Positions 1-7,634 are shown, counted from the first letter of the stretch. The stretch is DNA of 13,486 bases from Bacteroidota bacterium (GCA_947460795.1 CANHJA010000040.1:1-13486), one strand, 5' to 3'. The notes: generated by a model from the letters alone, not told the origin. Translations and numbers: made by a program.

Positions 1-1126
1 AAGCAGATAATGTGATAGGATTGTCTACACCAATATAAAATACATTCATTTTGTCTAATGAAATAGATGCTTGTGCTTCTCCTACAAAATATTGAGCAGG
101 TTTTTCCATGGTGATTGTTCTAGGCTTTACAGATCTTACATTTCCAGCTACTGAATCCATGAAAGTTGCAGTTACAGAAAATTGTTTTGGTCCAGATCCA
201 CTTGCTATAGCAGTATATTCAGCTACCCCATTCACAGCGGTAATAGTTTGACCACCAACATTGAATCGTAAATTGCTCAGTTTTTTGTTGTAAGTTCCTA
301 AAACGATTCTTGCTTTGTATTTTTCTCCAGGTAATAAGTAATTATTATCTGCAGAAACCATAATCACATAATCATCCATTGTTCTTGCTACTGGATTGAT
401 AAATTCTTTATCAACTTTTTCACCAGTTGCTCTTGACCAAATATTATCTAATGCAACTGACTGACAAGACAATACGTCATTTTTATATTTGTCTAACAAT
501 GTTACGTTAGCAATCAATGGAGACATATGAAAGTTTGCATTACTCCAATCTTGCACTTCACCTTCAGCATTTTTTTCAACATTAAAGTTCAAAGGCAACA
601 TATCAAAGATTTCTTTATTCTGTCCTTTGCCTGGAGCTACAATATTTTCACCGTCTAATGGTACTTGTCCAGCAATTTCATCTTTGAAATCTTGCAACAT
701 TTTCAATAACTTTTTACCATTTCCTTGGTCAACCATTATATGTGTACCTGCATCTAAATTATCAATTGCTTTATATTCACCGTTTTCTAAACGGCCACCT
801 GCTTCTTTGATAATCATTTCTTTGTAGATATCAATTTGAGCAAGTAAATCTTTTGTTTTTTGGTTTACTGTATTTGCTAATAATAAAGCTGCTTGAACTT
901 TAGCTTTTTTAGTTTCTAACGTTTTAGGATCTTCTATATATTTGGTAAATGCGCCTGTTACTGCGGCATTTCTATCTATAGTAGATTTATTTGAGTTCTC
1001 AATACTCTTACCGATTGTTTTAAAGGCGTTCAAAATCTCACTGGATACATTCATGGCTAACAAGGCTGTTAGTACCAAATACATCAAGTTAATCATCAGC
1101 TGTCTAGGCTCTTTAGGTAATGACAT
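1..1126 (-). CDS. gldM: Gliding motility / T9SS motor protein GldM, N-terminal part (runs off left edge)
   Basis: GldM is the periplasm-spanning partner of GldL in the proton-driven inner-membrane motor that powers type IX secretion and gliding. Reading the minus strand from the ATG at 1126 gives an open frame of 375 codons with no stop before the window edge, so the C-terminus is missing. The protein starts MSLPKEPRQLMINLMYLVL, the typical GldM N-terminus: a short cytoplasmic stretch, one membrane helix (about residues 11-28), then a long periplasmic region. Near the edge it reads GVDNPITLSA, a conserved type of motif in the GldM periplasmic domains. It lies 64 bases downstream of gldL with no promoter or terminator visible between them, so the two are probably co-transcribed. 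gldN usually follows and would be expected off the left edge (inference). The gene product is recognised from its own sequence and from its neighbours. Confidence 0.95.
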   Translation of the reverse strand, partial: MSLPKEPRQLMINLMYLVLTALLAMNVSSEILNAFKTIGKSIENSNKSTIDRNAAVTGAFTKYIEDPKTLETKKAKVQAALLLANTVNQKTKDLLAQIDIYKEMIIKEAGGRLENGEYKAIDNLDAGTHIMVDQGNGKKLLKMLQDFKDEIAGQVPLDGENIVAPGKGQNKEIFDMLPLNFNVEKNAEGEVQDWSNANFHMSPLIANVTLLDKYKNDVLSCQSVALDNIWSRATGEKVDKEFINPVARTMDDYVIMVSADNNYLLPGEKYKARIVLGTYNKKLSNLRFNVGGQTITAVNGVAEYTAIASGSGPKQFSVTATFMDSVAGNVRSVKPRTITMEKPAQYFVGEAQASISLDKMNVFYIGVDNPITLSA

Positions 1127-1190
1127 TCTTTATCGTAATTTACTTAAATTATTTAAAATTATTTTTTATTGATTTATTATCACTATCATC

Positions 1191-2033
1191 TTAACGGCCT
1201 TGCATAGCTGTTAACATATTGCCATAAATTTGGTTCAATGTACCTAAGTTTTTAGCTAACATGCCAATTTGCTCTTTTGCTTTATTCGCATCATCAGCAC
1301 TGCTTTGCATTGCATCAGAAGCATTTACTAAATTACTGTAGAATTTGTTCATTGCTTTAAGATGGTTGTTTGCATCTTGCAATTCTACTTCATATATTTG
1401 ATTTAATGAACCTAAGTTTTTCGTTAATGTAGAAACTTGAGCATGGAAATTAGCTGTTTCATCAGCAGCGCTGTTAAATGCATTTAATGTATTTGCAGCA
1501 CCCATGAATGTATCTTTCATTTGACCTAAAGCAGTGGTTGCTTCTTTAGCTTTAGCAGCATAATCATTGGTAGCAACTGTTACGTTTGCTATGTCTTTAA
1601 CTTGATTCACTGTTTCACCAAATTTTGAGAAATTTTCACTTAATTTTTTCAAATTAGCAGGATTTAAATCTGCTTCATCTAACATTTTATCTAAAGCTGC
1701 AGTTGAAGAAGATCCTGATCCACTACCACCACCTAAATTAACAGGTGTAGGTTGAAACTTAACTCCTTTTTTATAAGCCTCTACATGAGGATTTTCGTCA
1801 ATTCCTGGATAATATTTTTCCCAATAGTAATCTTTATGAGGAGGAAGTAATCCCATTAATGCGAAAATAAATGCCTCCGTTAACATACCTATGGTTAACA
1901 TTGTTCCGGCAATTGCCCAGTGCTGTAACTTAGCCAAGGCTCCAATTAACACGACTGATGCACCTACACCAATAATGACGTTTTTAATATATTTCCCCGT
2001 TGTAGTCTCAAAAAATAAAGCGATCGAATTCAT
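1191..2033 (-). CDS. gldL: Gliding motility / T9SS motor protein GldL
   Basis: GldL forms the inner-membrane ring that surrounds the GldM helices and uses the proton gradient to drive T9SS transport and gliding. The 280-residue protein has two N-terminal membrane helices (about residues 18-35 and 41-63). Between and within them are the conserved KLQHW segment (K35, H38) and a membrane glutamate (E53) in MLTEAFIFALMG, which matches the proton-linked glutamate known in this family. A cytoplasmic tail follows: a Gly/Ser linker around residue 100-110, then long Ala-rich helical, probably coiled-coil, stretches. Two near-identical segments of the form L.KNLG.LNQIY occur at about 203-214 and 259-270. 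The gene lies 70 bases after gldK and 64 before gldM, with no TAnnTTTG element in the gap after gldK, which suggests one operon. The length is a little above that of the F. johnsoniae protein because of the tail. Confidence 0.95.
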   Translation of the reverse strand: MNSIALFFETTTGKYIKNVIIGVGASVVLIGALAKLQHWAIAGTMLTIGMLTEAFIFALMGLLPPHKDYYWEKYYPGIDENPHVEAYKKGVKFQPTPVNLGGGSGSGSSSTAALDKMLDEADLNPANLKKLSENFSKFGETVNQVKDIANVTVATNDYAAKAKEATTALGQMKDTFMGAANTLNAFNSAADETANFHAQVSTLTKNLGSLNQIYEVELQDANNHLKAMNKFYSNLVNASDAMQSSADDANKAKEQIGMLAKNLGTLNQIYGNMLTAMQGR

Positions 2034-2103
2034 TTTTATACTTTTTTATTAATTATTTGTGTTTTTGCTTTTCTTAAACTGTTTGTGATTCCTTTTATAA
2101 TAA

Positions 2104-3384
2104 CTATCTTTTTGGTGTTTTATTGCTTAAAGATGGAGCAATATTTTCTATTATACATCTAAATCCAATAAATGCTTTTGCAGTATCAGCGAATTCGTAA
2201 TCACGAGAACTCACTTGTAAAAAACTTGCTACGTCTTTCCAACTTCCTCCACGGATAACTTTACGTTTCCACCAAGTAGGATCTGAATCTTTAGCACGAC
2301 TTCTAACGTCAGGCGACATATCAGAAACATTAGAGTATGTATTAATTTCATATGGAGACGAAGTCCACTCTGCAACATTTCCACTCATATTATATAAACC
2401 ATAATCATTGGGCCAATATGCGTCAGCTCTTACAGTGTACAATCCTCCATCTGCACTATAATTCCCTCTGTTAGGTTTGAAGTTTGCTAAGTAGCAACCT
2501 TTTTTGTTAACTAAATATGGACCACCCCAAGGATAAGGAGATTGAGTTCTACCTCCTCTTGCTGCCCACTCCCATTGCTCTTCACTTGGCAATCTGAAGT
2601 TTCCTTCTAAGTACATTTTTTTAGAATCTCTGTAACCTCTCCAAAGCTGTGTTCTCCATTGAGAAAATGCATTTGCTTGATTCCAGTTTACACCAACCAC
2701 AGGATATTTATCAAATGATGGGTACCAAAAATATTGATGTGTAATTGGTTCATTATATGAGTATGAAAATAATTTCATCCAAACGGTAGTATCTGGATAA
2801 GCATTTACGTCATATTTCATTAAATAATTTAAACGATTTTGATTTTGTCCAGGAACTGATTGTTTTGCCATTTGATCATAATCAAAAGCCTCATAATGAT
2901 ATTTTAATTTAGAATTGTCAAATTCCTTTTTACCCCAAATACTTTCTGTATTAGGAACATAATATGAAGCCATTTGATCTTGTAAATCAGCATCGTTCCA
3001 TTTTAATTTTTTCTTCCAATCGATTACTTGAGACCCATCTTCTAAATCTCTATAATCACCTAAAACAGAATGCGCTGTAGAATCTCTTACCCAATTTACA
3101 AATTGTCGGTATTCTGCATTTGTAATTTCAGTAGCGTCCATATAAAAACCTAACATTTGTACTGTTCTGTTTTTTACGTCATTGGCGTTTCTAACATCTT
3201 GATCACTCGCACCCATGTGCATTACACCAGAAGGCACCCAAGTCATTCCAATTGGAGCTGAAACTATATTATTAACTCTAATTGTGCTACCAACTACTTG
3301 GCCCTGTGGTCCACCAGTTCCACATCCCCATGATGTTGCTATCAATCCTAAAGCTAATAGTCTTAACGAAAATTGTTTTATCAT
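2104..3384 (-). CDS. gldK: T9SS/gliding lipoprotein GldK (formylglycine-enzyme-like fold)
   Basis: GldK is a periplasmic lipoprotein that forms, with GldN, the ring under the outer membrane in the type IX secretion machine. The 426-residue protein starts with a lipoprotein signal peptide ending at C21 (LIATSWGC, a slightly atypical lipobox). From about residue 44 it has the sulfatase-modifying-factor (FGE-like) fold: PVVGVNW at 228-234, LPSEEQWEWAARGG at 265-278, YGLYNMSGNVAEW at 328-340, VIRGGSW at 376-382 and FIGFRC at 405-410. Only the last of the C-terminal cysteines typical of catalytic FGE proteins is seen, which fits a structural role rather than an enzyme. It is the first gene of gldKLM and has a well-matched Bacteroidota promoter upstream. 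No porP/sprF-like gene precedes it here, unlike in many relatives. GldJ has the same fold, but adjacency to gldL and gldM favours GldK. Confidence 0.93.
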   Translation of the reverse strand: MIKQFSLRLLALGLIATSWGCGTGGPQGQVVGSTIRVNNIVSAPIGMTWVPSGVMHMGASDQDVRNANDVKNRTVQMLGFYMDATEITNAEYRQFVNWVRDSTAHSVLGDYRDLEDGSQVIDWKKKLKWNDADLQDQMASYYVPNTESIWGKKEFDNSKLKYHYEAFDYDQMAKQSVPGQNQNRLNYLMKYDVNAYPDTTVWMKLFSYSYNEPITHQYFWYPSFDKYPVVGVNWNQANAFSQWRTQLWRGYRDSKKMYLEGNFRLPSEEQWEWAARGGRTQSPYPWGGPYLVNKKGCYLANFKPNRGNYSADGGLYTVRADAYWPNDYGLYNMSGNVAEWTSSPYEINTYSNVSDMSPDVRSRAKDSDPTWWKRKVIRGGSWKDVASFLQVSSRDYEFADTAKAFIGFRCIIENIAPSLSNKTPKR

Positions 3385-3415
3385 AATCCGTTTATTGTTT
3401 TTTTTTACAAGAAGG

Positions 3416-3446
3416 CAAATATATTAAAAATATTATTTAAATCAAA
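3416..3446 (-). promoter_or_regulatory. Promoter of gldKLM (TTTG-N19-TAnnTTTG)
   Basis: On the minus strand, TATATTTG (3416-3423) lies 19 bases downstream of TTTG (3443-3446). This agrees with the -33/-7 consensus used by the main sigma factor of Bacteroidota. It would start transcription near 3412 and give a leader of about 28 bases before the gldK ATG. It is the only promoter in the window where I can see both elements at the right distance. Confidence 0.75.
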
Positions 3447-3592
3447 TATTAGCACAATATATGCATGATATTTTAATTCTTGCAAAAAAGTGATGATTAT
3501 TTTTCATTTTATTGTTTTTTTGTGTAGAAATATAGTTCTAATTTACTATTCCTTCCATTTTAAATGCCAAATAATGTAAAATATCGCAAAGT

Positions 3593-3617
3593 GCAAAATA
3601 TTACCTAAATATTTTGC
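3593..3617. repeat. Perfect AT-rich inverted repeat between gldK and the DUF6048 gene
   Basis: GCAAAATATT (3593-3602) and AATATTTTGC (3608-3617) form a perfect 10-bp stem with a 5-base loop. No T-run follows on either strand, so it is a poor intrinsic terminator. It could be a backup transcription stop or a protein-binding palindrome about 150 bp upstream of the gldK promoter. The function is unknown. Confidence 0.4.
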
Positions 3618-3629
3618 CTAAATAGGATT

Positions 3630-3660
3630 AAAAAAGTGGTCAATCTATGTTTTTAGACTG
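3630..3660 (-). terminator. Intrinsic terminator after the DUF6048 gene
   Basis: Minus-strand RNA can form a 7-bp stem (3641-3647 with 3654-3660, one G-U pair, 6-base loop). A run of six U follows shortly after (3630-3635). It starts only seven bases after the stop codon of the DUF6048 gene, so it would end the korB-DUF6452-DUF6048 transcript. Confidence 0.6.
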
Positions 3661-3666
3661 TAAACA

Positions 3667-4371
3667 TTATTTTCTTTTACCAAAACCATACATCAAATAA
3701 AAATTATAGCCGAATGCAGTATTCTTATCTGACCTTCCATATCCTGCTAAATAATTAGGGGGCAATTGTTCAAATTTCTTAGGATTAATGAATGTTTTCA
3801 TTCGAATATTCCAACCAATAAAAATATTTTTTTTAAGCTCCATTTTAAAGCCTCCAGTTAATTCTAGCCAATGCGTTAAGAATTGAGCATCCTTAATTTG
3901 ACCAACAGAGTTTCCATAAATAGTATTATAAACAGTATAATCTGCTTCTCCTCTGTTTACTATTCCAAATCCATATCTTATTCCGATAAAAGCATTGTCC
4001 ATGTCGCCTGCAAACTCCTTATTAAAAAGGGTTTTGTCTATTCCTAAACGCATAAAAACATTGTTGCTTTTGTAGTTTAAATACTCGTTCTTCACAAATG
4101 AATTTCCAAAACCAAATTCTGAAGAAAGAATTAAATTACTTTTATAATTTGCATCCATCGCAAACTCAACCGCCTCATAATTTTTAGATACATTAGATGC
4201 TATGAACTTAGAAGCATCTATCCCTACTCTGAAATAAGAAAAATCGGTCGATTTAACTTTTAGTTTCGTTGAATCCGTCTGTGCATCTGTGTGTATAGCA
4301 TAAAAAACCAAGATTGATGAAGCAATCAATCTTTTTAAAAATTTGGAAGATATATTATTTACGTAAAACAA
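3667..4371 (-). CDS. DUF6048 family protein (predicted outer-membrane beta-barrel)
   Basis: Function unknown. The 234-residue protein has a signal peptide (about residues 13-30, ending near TDAQ). The mature part is rich in alternating aromatic and polar residues: YFRVGIDASK, the FIGIRYGFGI stretch, THWLELTGGFKMEL, KNIFIGWNIRMK, and a C-terminal LMYGFGKRK close to the end, as in small outer-membrane barrels. The pattern matches the Bacteroidota DUF6048 family, which is commonly encoded next to DUF6452, as it is here. The start is a TTG at 4371: an in-frame TGA lies just upstream (4375-4377), and no ATG occurs before the signal peptide. The gene overlaps the end of the DUF6452 gene by 17 bases, so translation is probably coupled. 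The family name comes from remembered sequence pattern and synteny, not a search. Confidence 0.72.
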   Translation of the reverse strand: MFYVNNISSKFLKRLIASSILVFYAIHTDAQTDSTKLKVKSTDFSYFRVGIDASKFIASNVSKNYEAVEFAMDANYKSNLILSSEFGFGNSFVKNEYLNYKSNNVFMRLGIDKTLFNKEFAGDMDNAFIGIRYGFGIVNRGEADYTVYNTIYGNSVGQIKDAQFLTHWLELTGGFKMELKKNIFIGWNIRMKTFINPKKFEQLPPNYLAGYGRSDKNTAFGYNFYLMYGFGKRK

Positions 4372-4858
4372 TTTTCAAGTGTTCTTTATTCACATCATTA
4401 TTGACGTTGGTATAATTTATATAAACAGTATCGATGATATGTTTCGTATAGCTAATTTTATTGATTTGGTGATAAAACTGATATCCACAAGCAACTGAAA
4501 TAAAATTTAATTCATTCGAATGGTAAGCATGAATCGTATCAATAGTTTCAGCTGTAAAATCGCTGCTATCTGATTGAAAAATAAATAGAGACGAGTCGTT
4601 TGTTGTAGATAATGTAGCAGAAAATTTACTTGTGTTTTTTAAATTATTAAAATACAAATTTCCTTGACCAAAATAAACATTTGCATTTATTAAAAAAGAA
4701 TCTTTTAATGCAATTGATGTATCTGAATTAGAATAATAAAAGCCGGCCCTTAAGGCTACAGATTGTGGTTCTAAACAAACTGATTTATTTGTACAGCCTG
4801 CACCAAATAGTAAAATTAGTAAAACCCAAATTCCAAATCTGTATTTGTAATTATTCAT
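4355..4858 (-). CDS. DUF6452 family lipoprotein
   Basis: Function unknown. The 167-residue protein has a lipoprotein signal: a basic start, a hydrophobic stretch and a lipobox LFGAGC with the lipidated cysteine at C22. The mature domain is rich in beta-strand-like sequence and contains the FISVACGYQFYH segment (second cysteine followed by Gly-Tyr), which resembles the conserved CG-aromatic motif of DUF6452. It starts 13 bases after korB and overlaps the DUF6048 gene, so the three probably share one transcript. A lipoprotein plus a predicted barrel encoded with coupled translation suggests that the two products act together at the outer membrane (inference). No other role can be read from the sequence. 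Confidence 0.7.
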   Translation of the reverse strand: MNNYKYRFGIWVLLILLFGAGCTNKSVCLEPQSVALRAGFYYSNSDTSIALKDSFLINANVYFGQGNLYFNNLKNTSKFSATLSTTNDSSLFIFQSDSSDFTAETIDTIHAYHSNELNFISVACGYQFYHQINKISYTKHIIDTVYINYTNVNNDVNKEHLKIVLRK

Positions 4859-4871
4859 TTATTATTTACAA

Positions 4872-5891
4872 TTAAAGAACCGTCCAAGTTTCTTTTCCGG
4901 CAATCAATGCATCTAAATCTCCAACTCCTTTTGCATCTATCGTATCTTGTATTTGGGCTGTAACTAAATCATCGTAACACGCTCTTTCTACAGCATAAAA
5001 TACACCAAATGGTCTTGGCAAATGATTCTCATCTGAAGGATTGTCAAACATTCTGGTTAAAATTTGTGCTTTGTAAATATCAGTTTCATCATGTATCCAC
5101 AAATCGTTTAAATTATATCCTTCCCCAATTTCTACAACTTCTGGGTTCAATCCATTTAAACGAATCCCTAATTCTTTATTCGCACCAAAAACCATTGGTT
5201 GTCCATGTTCTACAAACAAAGCCTGACCTGCCTTTGATGTTTTTTCGGTATATATTTCAAAAGCCCCATCATTGAAGATGTTGCAGTTTTGATAAATTTC
5301 TAAAAATGAGGCGCCTTGATGCGAGTAACTTCTGCGAATCATTTCCTGCAGATGTTTCACATCTCTATCCATACTTCGTGCAATAAATGTTGCATCTGCT
5401 CCTAATGCTAACGCACCTGGGTTAAATGGATGATCCAAACTTCCAAATGGAGTTGATTTTGTAATTTTATGTTCTTCAGATGTTGGTGAATATTGTCCTT
5501 TTGTTAACCCATAAATTTGATTGTTAAACAACAATATTTGCACATTGATATTTCTACGCAATAAATGGATTAAGTGATTTCCACCAATGCTCATACTATC
5601 TCCATCTCCTGTAACTATCCAAACACTTAAATCAGGACGAGCTATCTTTAAACCGCTGGCAACAGCAGTTGCACGGCCATGTATAGAGTGCATTCCGTAC
5701 GTATTCATATAGTAAGGAAAACGAGAAGAACAACCAATTCCGGATATGATTGCAAATTGCTCACGAGGCAATCCCAAAGTTGGCAAAACAGTTTGTACTT
5801 GTTTTAAAATACTATAATCACCACAACCTGGGCACCAGCGAACCTCTTGGTCGGTAGTAAAATCTTTTGGAGTTAAAGTCGTTGCTTCCAT
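4872..5891 (-). CDS. korB: 2-oxoacid:ferredoxin oxidoreductase, beta (thiamine diphosphate) subunit
   Basis: This is the beta subunit of a 2-oxoglutarate- or pyruvate-type ferredoxin oxidoreductase, which oxidises a 2-oxoacid and CoA to acyl-CoA and CO2 and passes electrons to ferredoxin. In the 339-residue protein the N-terminus has RWCPGCGDYSIL (C20, C23), followed by GIGCSSRFPYYMNTYGMHS (51-69) and the thiamine diphosphate/Mg motif VTGDGDSMSIGGNHL (93-107) with NNQIYGLTKGQ at 123-133. The open frame extends to 5939, but I chose the ATG at 5891 because the family's N-terminus matches there and a TATTTTTG promoter element sits four bases upstream, so the longer start would lie outside the transcript. 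The alpha/gamma subunit gene (korA), normally directly upstream, is absent, so the partner must be encoded elsewhere. Substrate specificity cannot be settled from this sequence; the 2-oxoglutarate type is the usual assignment in this group. Confidence 0.88.
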   Translation of the reverse strand: MEATTLTPKDFTTDQEVRWCPGCGDYSILKQVQTVLPTLGLPREQFAIISGIGCSSRFPYYMNTYGMHSIHGRATAVASGLKIARPDLSVWIVTGDGDSMSIGGNHLIHLLRRNINVQILLFNNQIYGLTKGQYSPTSEEHKITKSTPFGSLDHPFNPGALALGADATFIARSMDRDVKHLQEMIRRSYSHQGASFLEIYQNCNIFNDGAFEIYTEKTSKAGQALFVEHGQPMVFGANKELGIRLNGLNPEVVEIGEGYNLNDLWIHDETDIYKAQILTRMFDNPSDENHLPRPFGVFYAVERACYDDLVTAQIQDTIDAKGVGDLDALIAGKETWTVL

Positions 5892-5895
5892 CTGG

Positions 5896-5903
5896 CAAAA
5901 ATA
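5896..5903 (-). promoter_or_regulatory. Promoter -7 element of korB, leaderless type
   Basis: On the minus strand TATTTTTG matches TAnnTTTG and is separated from the ATG at 5891 by exactly four bases (CCAG). With the usual spacing, transcription would begin at about 5892, giving an mRNA with essentially no leader. No TTG is visible at the -33 position. Confidence 0.5.
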
Positions 5904-6139
5904 GTTAAAAGTTTTTAGTTGTTGGATATTTAAGTACAAAGAGTTAAAAGAAATATAAACGAATCCTTTTATTTGAATCGCATTTGCAATTCATTCAATG
6001 GACTATTTATTCCTATTTAATTGGGTGCATTTCATAATATATCTACCTGATCTTGTTTTTTATCAGGGAACTAAAAAACATTCTGCCTAATTTGTAAAAA
6101 TAAAAAATAAGCAAAAAGCCCAAAATTGTTGGAAAGTTG
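5904..6139. other. Divergent intergenic region between korB and tig
   Basis: Together with the two promoter elements this makes a 298-base gap without a gene. It is AT-rich. The only structure I see is a weak 6-bp inverted repeat, CCTGAT (6046-6051) with ATCAGG (6062-6067), and no T-run follows on the plus strand. I see no convincing small ORF, RNA gene or repeat. Confidence 0.5.
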
Positions 6140-6147
6140 TAATTTCG
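6140..6147 (+). promoter_or_regulatory. Probable promoter -7 element of tig
   Basis: TAATTTCG fits TAnnTTTG with one change (C for the third T), as at two other places in this window. It lies 42 bases before the tig ATG, so the leader would be about 39 bases. TTG triplets occur upstream but not at the 19-base spacing. Confidence 0.45.
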
Positions 6148-6189
6148 CACCCTTTAAAAAATAAAATCTAATCAAAAATATTTAGCAGC

Positions 6190-7581
6190 ATGGCAACAGT
6201 AACACAAGAAAACATAGGGAAGTACCACGAAAAAGTGATTGTACATTTAGCAAAAGAAGATTATATCCCAACTTTTGAAAAAGCGCTAAAACAATACAGC
6301 AAAAATGCAGCTATACCTGGTTTTAGAAAAGGAATGGTTCCTGTAGGAATGGTTAAAAAAATGTATGGCGCATCCCTTTACAGAGACGAAGTTATCAAAG
6401 TAGCTGGTGCAAAATTAGAAGAACATTTAATTGCCAACAGAGCTGAAATTTTCGCTAGACCTATCCCATCTTCAACCCAAAAACAATATAGTTTTGACAT
6501 GAACAACCCAGAAGATTTTACTTTTGAGTTTGAAATTGGCACAAAACCAGAATACTCATTGCCTTTATTAAATGGCTCTACAACAGTTCCTTTATATAAA
6601 GTTACTGTTTCTGACGAAATGGTGAACGAAGAAGTAGAAAAATTAAGATATAAAGCTGGTGACATGACAGATCCTGAAACTGTTACAAGTGAAGACAATG
6701 TATTGAATGTTGTTTTTGAAGAAGCAGATGCAAACGGCCTTGTTATTGAAGGTGGGATTAAAAAAGACAATTCATTATTAGTAAAATATTTTTCGCCATC
6801 ATTGCAAACCTTACTAATGGGTAAAAAAGCAAATGATGTAGTCACTTTTACATTAAAAGATAATTTTGATGCGCAGCTATTACCTGCTATCATGAAAGAT
6901 TTAAATTTAAATCCTACCGACGAGGAAGCTAAAAATAAATCATTCAATATGTTGATCGTTAAAGTTGGTTTAGTCACTAAATCGGAAATTAATGCAGCCT
7001 TCTTCGAAAAGATTTACCCGGGTAGAAATTTAGAAACATTAGAAGCTTTTAAAGATGTATTAAAAGGTGAAATAGAAATGTATTGGAATCAACAAGCAAA
7101 AACTAAATTACACACCGATTTGTTTGAGCGCTTAGTACATGAAACCCCGATAGATTTGCCTGAAACATTTTTGAAACGCTGGATGAGCATAGGTGGTGAA
7201 CAATACAAATCACCTGAGCAAGTAGAAAAAGAGTATGGCGGTTTTGATCACCAAATGCGTTGGCAATTAATTTCTGACAAAATAATAGAAGATAATAAAT
7301 TGCAAGTAACCAATGAAGAAATGAATGAAGCTGCGCGTGCACAAATAATGAGTTATTTTGGGCAATACGGAGGCATGTCTGGAATGGATTTAACGGCAGA
7401 CTGGGTAGAACCTTTGATTAAAAAACAACTAGAAGATAAAAAATTCTCTGAGGAATTACACAACAGAATTATTACAGATAAATTGTTTTTTACAATAGAG
7501 CAGCAAGTTACTTTACAAGAAACAACTGTAAACGCAGAAGAGTTTACAAAATTACCTGCAGCACATCATCATCATCATTAA
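6190..7581 (+). CDS. tig: Trigger factor (ribosome-associated chaperone)
   Basis: Trigger factor binds the ribosome exit tunnel and shields nascent proteins. The 463-residue protein has the ribosome-binding signature PGFRKGMVP (residues 43-51; G44-F45-R46-K47) in its N-terminal domain. The middle domain, at about 150-250, corresponds to the FKBP-type prolyl isomerase domain but is degenerate: IEGGIKKDNSLLVKYFSP stands where canonical proteins have a GG...PGFE pattern, so isomerase activity is doubtful. The C-terminal helical chaperone domain fills the rest. The protein ends AAHHHHH, encoded by five consecutive CAT codons before TAA; this is natural, since the genomic context continues normally. 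It appears to be transcribed alone: it has its own promoter, a strong terminator follows, and no clpP/clpX lies downstream as in many bacteria. Confidence 0.92.
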   Translation: MATVTQENIGKYHEKVIVHLAKEDYIPTFEKALKQYSKNAAIPGFRKGMVPVGMVKKMYGASLYRDEVIKVAGAKLEEHLIANRAEIFARPIPSSTQKQYSFDMNNPEDFTFEFEIGTKPEYSLPLLNGSTTVPLYKVTVSDEMVNEEVEKLRYKAGDMTDPETVTSEDNVLNVVFEEADANGLVIEGGIKKDNSLLVKYFSPSLQTLLMGKKANDVVTFTLKDNFDAQLLPAIMKDLNLNPTDEEAKNKSFNMLIVKVGLVTKSEINAAFFEKIYPGRNLETLEAFKDVLKGEIEMYWNQQAKTKLHTDLFERLVHETPIDLPETFLKRWMSIGGEQYKSPEQVEKEYGGFDHQMRWQLISDKIIEDNKLQVTNEEMNEAARAQIMSYFGQYGGMSGMDLTADWVEPLIKKQLEDKKFSEELHNRIITDKLFFTIEQQVTLQETTVNAEEFTKLPAAHHHHH

Positions 7582-7601
7582 TCAATTTACACAACATAAC
7601 T

Positions 7602-7634
7602 AAAAATCCTTCTTCATTTAAGAAGGATTTTTTT
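7602..7634 (+). terminator. Strong intrinsic terminator after tig
   Basis: A perfect 13-bp stem (7602-7614 with 7620-7632) with a 5-base loop (CATTT) contains AATCCTTCTT/AAGAAGGATT and merges into a T-run (7628-7634). It lies 20 bases after the tig stop and directly abuts the -7 element of the next gene. Confidence 0.85.

Noticed and set aside
627..1172. Two plus-strand ORFs opposite gldM (627-827 and 942-1172)
   Set aside because: They are antisense shadows of the well-supported gldM frame, with no recognisable domains.
3215..3427. Plus-strand ORF opposite the gldK start
   Set aside because: Antisense to gldK and running through its promoter; no family features.
5009..5275. Plus-strand ORF opposite korB
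   Set aside because: Antisense shadow of korB.
6046..6067. CCTGAT/ATCAGG hairpin between korB and tig as a terminator
   Set aside because: Only six pairs, a large loop and no T-run; it lies between two divergent genes where no terminator is needed.
6378..7342. Two minus-strand ORFs inside tig (6378-6977 and 7103-7342)
   Set aside because: The first is long (199 codons), but it lies opposite a conserved gene and has a low-complexity Ser-rich composition, as expected of the reverse frame; no promoter or family match.
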